A DNA stretch of 64,000 bases from Diphasiastrum complanatum (taxonomy: Eukaryota > Streptophyta > Lycopodiopsida > Lycopodiales > Lycopodiaceae), in contig CM055095.1 in the NCBI GenBank assembly GCA_029204225.1, forward strand, positions 15,220,049-15,284,048, written 5' to 3'. Under the pieces are notes generated by a model. The model searched no databases, was not told the DNA's origin, and saw only the letters and a list, made by a program, of their open reading frames with translations. Both the position numbers and the translations under genes were made by a program. This document shows, in pieces, positions 23,723 through 64,000 of the stretch; within the stretch, counting starts at the first letter, position 1; the number at the start of each line of letters is the position of its first letter.

Positions 23723-24590
23723 TCAATTTTTCGGGGACATTGGTCCTTTGACAATTTGAGACCTAGTTCCCATTGGTGAGAGAGCTATTTTGCAATTAAC
23801 CAGATTATATCTGACTAACATATTGTAGATGTACCTCTGCTGAGTAATGTAAATCAACTTTCGATTTCTGTCTCTTTGGATTTGAATACCAAGGTAGAAA
23901 TGAGCTTCACCCAGATCGGTCATGTCGAATTCGGAAGATAGCATTGTCTTAGCCTCTTTTATCAAATTGATATTGTTGCTGAAAAGCAGTGTGTTGTCCA
24001 CATACAAAGTAATAATGATAAAAGACTGTTGCACTGTCTTGAAGTAAACATTCGAATCTAAAGAGCTTGGTGTGTAGCCGTGATTAATAAGAAAAGTATT
24101 GATCATTTGAAACCATGCTCGAGCAGATTGCTTCAAGCCATAAAGTGTTGTATGGATTTTACACACATGATTGTGTTTACCTTCGATAATATAACCTTTG
24201 GGTTGCACCATGTAAATGTCTTCTTCGATAACTCCATTGAGATATGTTGTCTGTACATCCATTTGATGTATTTCCGAATCTGCTACAGCAGCAAACGATA
24301 ATAAAAGTCGAATAGAAGAATGCTTGACTATTGGACTGAAAGTCTCATTATAATCGACGTTGTGTACCTGAGAAAATCTCCTGGCAACAAGTTGAACTTT
24401 TCTTCTGTCGATGCTTCCGTCTACCTTGTATTTGATTTTGAAAATCCATTTGCCATCAACTACGTTTCTGGTAGCAAATAATTCGACAATCGTCCATGTT
24501 TGATTCTTGATAAGAGATGAATACTCTTTATTCATAGCTTATTTCCAGAGATCGGAATCGGGCTGACTGAGTGCCTCTTTGACAATCGTC
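23723..24590 (-). pseudogene. Copia C reverse transcriptase
   Basis: The frame 24,535-23,723 (270 aa) covers 'NQTWTIVEL', 'KWIFKIKYKVDGS', 'ETFSPIVKHSSIRLLL', 'MDVQTTYLNGVIEEDIYM' and 'TLYGLKQSARAWF'. The catalytic box reads 'LYVDNTLLF': the second Asp of YVDD is replaced by Asn, which would abolish polymerisation. The frame is otherwise open across the RT fingers and palm, so this copy decayed fairly recently or retains only few lesions here. Confidence 0.93.
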
Positions 24591-24599
24591 AGCTCCTGA

Positions 24600-25880
24600 A
24601 CAAGATAGGCTGCAGACTCGTTGATATACCTGATAGGTGGTCTGCTAACTCTTGTCGATCTTCTGGGTGATAGAGGAAGTTGATCATTTTCATCATGCTG
24701 TAGTTGCTGAACTGCACATCATCATCTTCGGATTCGCCATTGATATGTTGTTCGTCGAGAGTAGACGAGCTTGGACCTTCGATAGGAATAGTCGACTGAG
24801 GAACTTCAAAGTTCAATATGTCGGATGAGTCGGACAAGTCGGCTACATGGGCTTTGCCTTTCCCCTTGGGGTCGATAAACTGATCTTCGATGAAGATGAC
24901 ATCCCGGCTAGTGAATATCTTCGACTCAATAGGATCGAATAGTAAGCTTGGTCCAAAGTAGTGTGGCTGATGAAAATACATTTGATACTCTAGAAGTCGA
25001 GCTTCTTCCTGAGATCATGAGGAATCTGTGCATAAGTTGTACATCATGAAAAATCTGCGCGTAAGTTTGATAAAGAAGGTTTGGTACCCGTCCAAACTTC
25101 GTATGACGTTTTGGCTAAGAAACCTTTAGTAGGACATCTGTTCTGAATATAGGTTGCTATTGAAACAGCTTCAGCCCAGAAGGACTTCGGAAGTGTCGCA
25201 TGCGCAAGCATACACTTTGTTGATTCAACTAAGGTTCTGTTCTTTCTCTCAGCAAGACCATTCGACTGAGGTGAATAGGAGGTAATGTATTGTTGTTCAA
25301 TGTTGTTGTTAAGGCAGTACTCCTTAAATTCGGTAGAGATGTATTTTCTCCCGTTGTCGTACTTTAATGCTTTGATTCTTTCGCTATTTTGATTTTCTGC
25401 ATGCTCTTTGAATTGTCGAAACTTGTTGATAGCCTTTGATTTCTACTTAATGAAGTAAACAGCTGTTCTTCTGAAAAATTCGTCAATAAAAGTAATGAAA
25501 TACTTTGCCTCTAGCAATGATGGAGTTTGCATAGGTTCACATATATCTGAATGAACAACATCTAACAGACCTTTTGATGCATGCCTATGACTTGATCTAA
25601 ATGGAATCTTAGTCTGCTTTCCAAGGATGCAGCTATGACAGACAGGGACGTCGATTTTGTCGGTTAAAAAGTCGAGATCAAGTGCTAGGGATTGTCTGGA
25701 CATGTTCGATACATATGCATAATTCAAGTGTCCTAAGCGATGATGCCATAGTAATGCTTTACTGACAAGAACAGAGGTTTTCAAGGCTTGACTAGTATCA
25801 GAATAACAATGTGCTAATCTATATAAGTATCTCTGCTTCTTGCCGAGTGCAAGGATCTTATTGCTCCTATCGATAATTTT
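24600..25880 (-). pseudogene. Copia C GAG-pre-integrase, integrase and linker
   Basis: The GAG-pre-integrase motif 'LLWHHRLGHLNYAYV' with 'CHSCILGKQTKIPF' is at 25,760-25,610. The core follows: 'VVHSDICEPM' (first Asp), 'YDNGRKYISTEF' (second Asp, about 25,350) and 'QSNGLAERKNRTLVE' (Glu, about 25,250). A stop at about 25,443 and frameshifts near 25,060 break it. The tail 'SRDVIFIEDQFID' at about 24,900 and the acidic linker to 24,600 are open. Confidence 0.9.
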
Positions 25881-25999
25881 GCATTGATCAGACTCAAATC
25901 TGTAATTCTACTTATTGATAACAGATTTGTAGAGAGTTTAGAAATGAACATACAAGACTTTTGACAGTAGTTTGAATTGATCATGCTGGAACCTTAATC

Positions 26000-27000
26000 T
26001 TACAGTTCTTCACCTTCGATAGTGTGAGTGCTATTATCAACAAGATGAACATACTTCTTTGTGCTGTAAGGCGTATAGGAATGGAAAATCTCACGATGAT
26101 TGGTCATATGTTGGGTAGCTCCAGAATCCAAAAACCAAGAATCATCCAAAAATGTCTTTTGGTCTTTGACCATAAATGCGCCTTTGTCCATGTCGACCTC
26201 GGGAGATGCTGAAATTGTATTTGCTATTTGATCAGGTTGCTTGGCTGCGTTCTTCGCTTTGAGAACTCTCCAATCCTGGATCTCATGCTTATTGCAATAC
26301 CTGCAAAACATCTTCTTCTTCGACTGTGAATTTGATGATTGTCCTTGACCTTGAGTCGGCTTCTGATTCGATGTAGACTGCTTGGAGCCTTTCTGCTTCT
26401 ATCGTTTTGAGCCTTTGTTGACATATAGAGCATGAGATGAAGAAATAGACGAGGTGTCCTGACTTTTTCGATTATCTTCTTGCAACAACATAGTGATAAC
26501 TCTGGTAAGAGTTAAATCTGAGTGTGTCGATATGATCATCACTCAGTTCTCATATGTAGAGGGCAAGTTTGAAAGCGATGTCATAATTGCGCCTTGATCG
26601 TCTAAAACTGATCCAATAGCGGCCATTTGTTGCAAGAGATTTTTTAACTGGTTAATATGACTCTGAAGAGAATCACTATTCGACATCTTGAGTGTGAAGA
26701 ATTTCCTTTGTAGATGTAACTTGGTAGTTACGTCTCTCACATCATATAGTGAGCTCAGGATGTCCCAAACTTCTTTCGAAGTTTTGGCTTCAGCTATGTG
26801 GCCAATTTGAGTATCTGATATGTTGAGGATAATAAGCGCAAAAGCTTTACCATCCTTCGATTTCCACTTTGAGTCCACTGTGTCGAGGTCTTCATCTTAA
26901 ATTTCCACAAATGATAATTGGATCCATTCAGCTTGTCTGCGATAAGACCGACTTTACTTTGAAAATCTATTTGGAACTTTAGTTTGTCGATTGTATCGAT
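26000..27000 (-). pseudogene. Copia C gag and protease
   Basis: Gag starts near 26,970 ('IADKLNGSNYHLWKFKMK') and continues after a frameshift as 'KDGKAFALIILNISDTQIGHI' in part, with 'AKTSKEVWDILSSLYD'. The zinc knuckle region at about 26,300 reads 'CRYCNKHEIQDWRV': the final Cys is Trp and the Gly before His is lost, so it would not bind zinc. The protease active site 'WFLDSGATQHM' (about 26,120) is intact. Stops occur at about 26,540 and 26,398. Confidence 0.9.
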
Positions 27001-27175
27001 GACGTTAAGAGAGAGATACCATGCTACGCTACAATTGGAAATCGATTTTCTGATACTGAAACTGATGCTATGAACTGAAGAATATGATATCAATTTGATA
27101 TCGCAAAAGATATCAAGTATTAGAGCTCTGATATCATAAAGGTAATAGCAAATTAAAGAATTCACTCTGATACCA

Positions 27176-27724
27176 TGTTGGAAAGAGGTGATGAGATGAA
27201 AGAAAAAATAATTCGACAAATTGAAGTAGGTAAACGATTTATCGAGCGCGGCGAAAGAAACCTTCTTTCCTGTGCATGACTACGCCTATCAATATTGAAC
27301 AAAAGTAGTGATAGAAATCACGTTCAATCTTTAGCAACTAACTTTGAAATCGCTAGCAACTAAGTGATTACGTAGCCAAACATAAAGCATTGAATAGATT
27401 GATTCAGTAAAAGAAACAAATCAGAATGAAAATGAGCACAAAGGAATAGCGGATCAAAGCCTCGTGCTGTTATGCGAAAAATGCAAAAACCCCGAAATGC
27501 GAAAATGCCGAAGGCCGAAAAATGCTAAGTCTACGAAGTCTTCGAAGTGGCCGAAGTCTTCGAAGTTTGTCGATGATGTCAATAAACGTCGGAGCCACCT
27601 GTGAGCCATTTCCGAGTAGTTCTGCAGACTGTGTAGAAACACGAAGAATTCTGCAGGTCTGGATAAATGAAGTTGGATGAAGATTAAAAGTCGATTAGTC
27701 GATTAGTAGGAGAATAATCCAACA
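27176..27724 (-). repeat. Copia C 5' LTR
   Basis: 549 bp, starting TGTTGG and ending CCAACA immediately before the primer-binding site TGGTATCAGAG (27,175 downwards). Its U3 part contains a 9-bp tandem repeat AAGTCTTCG (plus strand, 27,527-27,566). Because it abuts the 3' end of a host gene, its signals could end or modify that transcript. Confidence 0.9.
27527..27566. repeat. 9-bp tandem repeat in copia C LTR
   Basis: Units AAGTCTACG, AAGTCTTCG, AAGTGGCCG, AAGTCTTCG and AAGT follow one another with no gaps. They produce several TTCGAA palindromes. The 3' LTR carries a mutated copy at about 22,816-22,860. Confidence 0.9.
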
Positions 27725-27748
27725 CATTTCACATATCAGCACAGATTG

Positions 27749-61960
<34,212 letters not shown>

Positions 61961-61976
61961 TACGCCCTCCTTCAGT

Positions 61977-61988
61977 CTATCGATCCAT
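61977..61988 (-). promoter_or_regulatory. Minimal upstream ORF (Met-Asp-Arg-stop)
   Basis: ATGGATCGATAG ends 16 nt before the monooxygenase start codon. If the transcript begins upstream of 61,988 this would be translated first and could lower initiation at the main ATG. Confidence 0.45.
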
Positions 61989-62142
61989 CCGCAACCACGA
62001 GCGAGACGGAGGGAGATTTACGCACAGACGGATTTCTAACCACAGTTTGGGTTAGGTCTAGGGTCAATAAATTAAGCCTGAGGTGAAGATAGAGTGTGCG
62101 TACATGCATGGGTTCAAAGTTCAAAGCCCTAAGCAGAGTTAG

Positions 62143-62158
62143 GGTTAGGGTTACTGAG
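62143..62158 (-). promoter_or_regulatory. Telomere-box-like motif in monooxygenase 5' flank
   Basis: The minus strand reads TAACCCTAACCCTAAC, about 185 bp upstream of the ATG. AAACCCTAA-type telo boxes are common in promoters or leaders of plant genes expressed in dividing cells. The match is partial. Confidence 0.35.
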
Positions 62159-62399
62159 ATAAGGTTGATCTTTATGGTGAAGAGAGGTAGGGAGAGATTA
62201 TAGACAATGTGTGAACCTGAAACACGACGGGAGGTGACCGTGAATGAAAGATATTTGCTAACATATTTTGATAACAGTTGCACATGGATGGCTAAGATTG
62301 AACCTTTTTTGTGGCATTGCTATGGCTTGAAATCAGGCTTCGCCCATAACATGCCAAGTGTTTGCATTTGCCCTTCACAACTACTACGATGAAGAGAGA

Positions 62400-64000
62400 G
62401 GGAGAGATTATAGACCATGTGCGGTGACGATGACGATTGGTCTATGATTTATTTATTTAAGTTGCAAGGTGAATATTTTAACACTTGCCCATAGTGTAGC
62501 TTGGATAAAGATTTGGAAGACCCAAGCTCTCTCTAAGATTTTCTCATGTTGATATTTATCAAAGCTTGTACAAAACCTATTTCAAGAGCAAGAATTCATT
62601 ATGATCATTGTCAAAGGCTTTCGACATGCCACTTAAAAAAGTGCACATCAAACAACAATGATGCACATCTAGCCATGCATATTGGTCTATTTCTTTTAAG
62701 TTGCCCCTAACAACTCAACCTGTTGGAACAACTTTCTCCCGTGCAAAAAACAAGCTCTTACATGGTAAGGAGCCAATGCCACCACGCGCACCTCACAATG
62801 TGTCACGCACCACATCGTGACACAAGTCAAGCTCATCTGAAAGGAGAGAAAGCCTTTTTTTCCACCTTCGGATCAATGACAAACCTCCATTTCAAAAAAG
62901 ATAAAATTCTATTTGGGAATCTGTTGGTTGCATAGCTTTCGGAAGAGAACCAGCTAGGGTATAGAAATGAGATTTGATCTAAAGGAATTTCGGATAGATT
63001 TAGAGTAAGATGTCTAATTGGAACTTTTCAAATAAGAGGAATTCTCTAGGGATTGTGTGGACAATCTGGAACAAGTTTTGAATTTGAATCATTATCTATG
63101 AGTAGTACAGTAAAATGGAAAAAATTTACTGATTCCATTTTGATTGGAATAGGAGTAAATTTGATCAGGATTTAAGTCTGAGAGTTCTGTATTGGATCAA
63201 CCTAATCTTAGTTTGAGTATTAGGATCAGAGAGGGGTTGATTGAGAAGAAAGAATTATGTAATTAGAGGTATGTAGGATTGGAAAATTGTTGAGATTGAA
63301 TTCGTCTGAAAGATTTCCTGGATATGTTATTTACTCATGAGAAATAGAAAATCTTTTGTAGCTGAGTTGCAATATCTCAGTGAGATATGAGAGTAACATA
63401 TGTGGGTTCTGAAGGAATCTGCCAGATAAGAATGTGTTTATGTACTGGGTCATAGTGAGATTATTCTCGTATGTGCACGATTAATCTTGTATGAATCTAC
63501 TATGTAATCCTAGTTACTAAGGTTATCTGGTGCACTTAACCTAGTCGGCGAACATAAGCATATGATCAAGTATTGTTTTGACAGATACTTGCAGAGTTAA
63601 CAAATCTTTGTATGGAAGATTTATGGATTAACCTATAAATGATTCGGGTAAGGATCTAAATGTGGTGTTATACTAGTTATTCACCTAGACATTTGAGATT
63701 TCTGAATCATTGGCAATTAGCTTGAGTAGTTGATTACTCCAGGATGAAGATAATTGGTAAAACGATCAGTGTGATATGGATTCACCAAAAACTAATGGTT
63801 TTGATTTATATTGCTTGTAAGACGCATGATTAGTGAATCATTTGGGTTCATCAGTTGAAATTATGTGCATTGGATATACAATATTCTTGGGATAGAGTAT
63901 TCCTTAGTTAAGGAATAGACTCGGCTCATTAGTGATTGTATCTCAGAGAGCTCAAATGGATAACGAATCATAATGAATCCAAAAATAACAACTGAATTGA
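62400..64000. other. No recognisable feature
   Basis: AT-rich flank upstream of the monooxygenase gene. No convincing reading frame, LTR end, primer-binding site or RNA gene was found. Confidence 0.5.

Larger units (their letters stand above)
22757..27724 (-). mobile_element. Ty1/copia retrotransposon C, nearly complete, dead
   Basis: The 5' LTR is at 27,176-27,724 and starts TGTTGGATTATTCTCC. It is followed by a primer-binding site (TGGTATCAGAG), gag, protease, integrase, RT and RNase H, a polypurine tract (TTAAGGGGGAG at 23,005-23,015) and a 3' LTR starting at 23,004. The 3' LTR matches the 5' LTR for about 247 bp and then stops near 22,757, so its distal half is lost. Stops and frameshifts occur in gag, integrase and pol. 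The 5' edge lies 24 nt beyond the predicted stop codon of the host monooxygenase gene. Confidence 0.93.

Overview
This window is nuclear DNA from a land plant, most likely one with a large, retrotransposon-rich genome such as a fern, lycophyte, gymnosperm or big-genome angiosperm. The evidence is degraded Ty1/copia, Ty3/gypsy, LINE, CACTA and hAT elements, many primer-binding sites of the plant copia type (TGGTATCAGAGC), GT-AG introns of 0.1 to 20 kb, and AT-rich, gene-poor sequence. I cannot name the species. I see no prokaryotic genes, CRISPR array or convincing tRNA or rRNA gene.

Positions 1-27.7 kb are intergenic and built from old transposons: a plus-strand copia remnant (1-3.0 kb), a CACTA (En/Spm)-like remnant with an internal duplication (3.0-6.2 kb), tandem repeats (69-bp units; a telomere-like heptamer array; AT and AG microsatellites), a copia integrase fragment next to a CACTA tnp2 fragment (10.2-11.6 kb), a gypsy integrase (12.4-13.8 kb), a cluster of G-boxes (14.46-14.65 kb), a hAT fragment (16.3-18.4 kb), a copia gag fragment (21.3-21.8 kb), and a near-complete but dead minus-strand copia (22.76-27.72 kb, 'copia C').

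The one convincing host gene is on the minus strand, from the ATG at 61,960 to a stop at 27,749. It has 12 predicted exons in consistent phase that encode about 540 aa: a Ser-rich plastid-transit-like leader followed by a class A FAD-dependent monooxygenase closest in layout to kynurenine 3-monooxygenase. All three FAD/NAD(P)H fingerprints (GAGPAG, GADG, GDAAHSM) are present. Exon 1 is separated from the rest by a 20.6-kb intron, and copia C lies 24 nt after the predicted stop codon.

Intron 1 contains a nest of transposons four deep: minus-strand copia D (45.19-61.45 kb) is split by plus-strand copia E (48.80-60.71 kb), which is split by an 8.9-kb hAT element with terminal inverted repeats and a near-perfect 8-bp target duplication (50,877-59,764). 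The hAT carries its own broken multi-exon transposase (minus), a 400-bp perfect CT tract, and a LINE reverse-transcriptase gene (plus). Other introns hold gypsy and LINE fragments and small tandem duplications. The last 2 kb (62-64 kb) hold the gene's 5' flank and no recognisable feature.

Nothing here is clearly a new biochemical system. The points most worth following are the monooxygenase gene and its huge TE-filled first intron, the dateable nest, and the hAT family with its GGTTCGAACC subterminal motifs.
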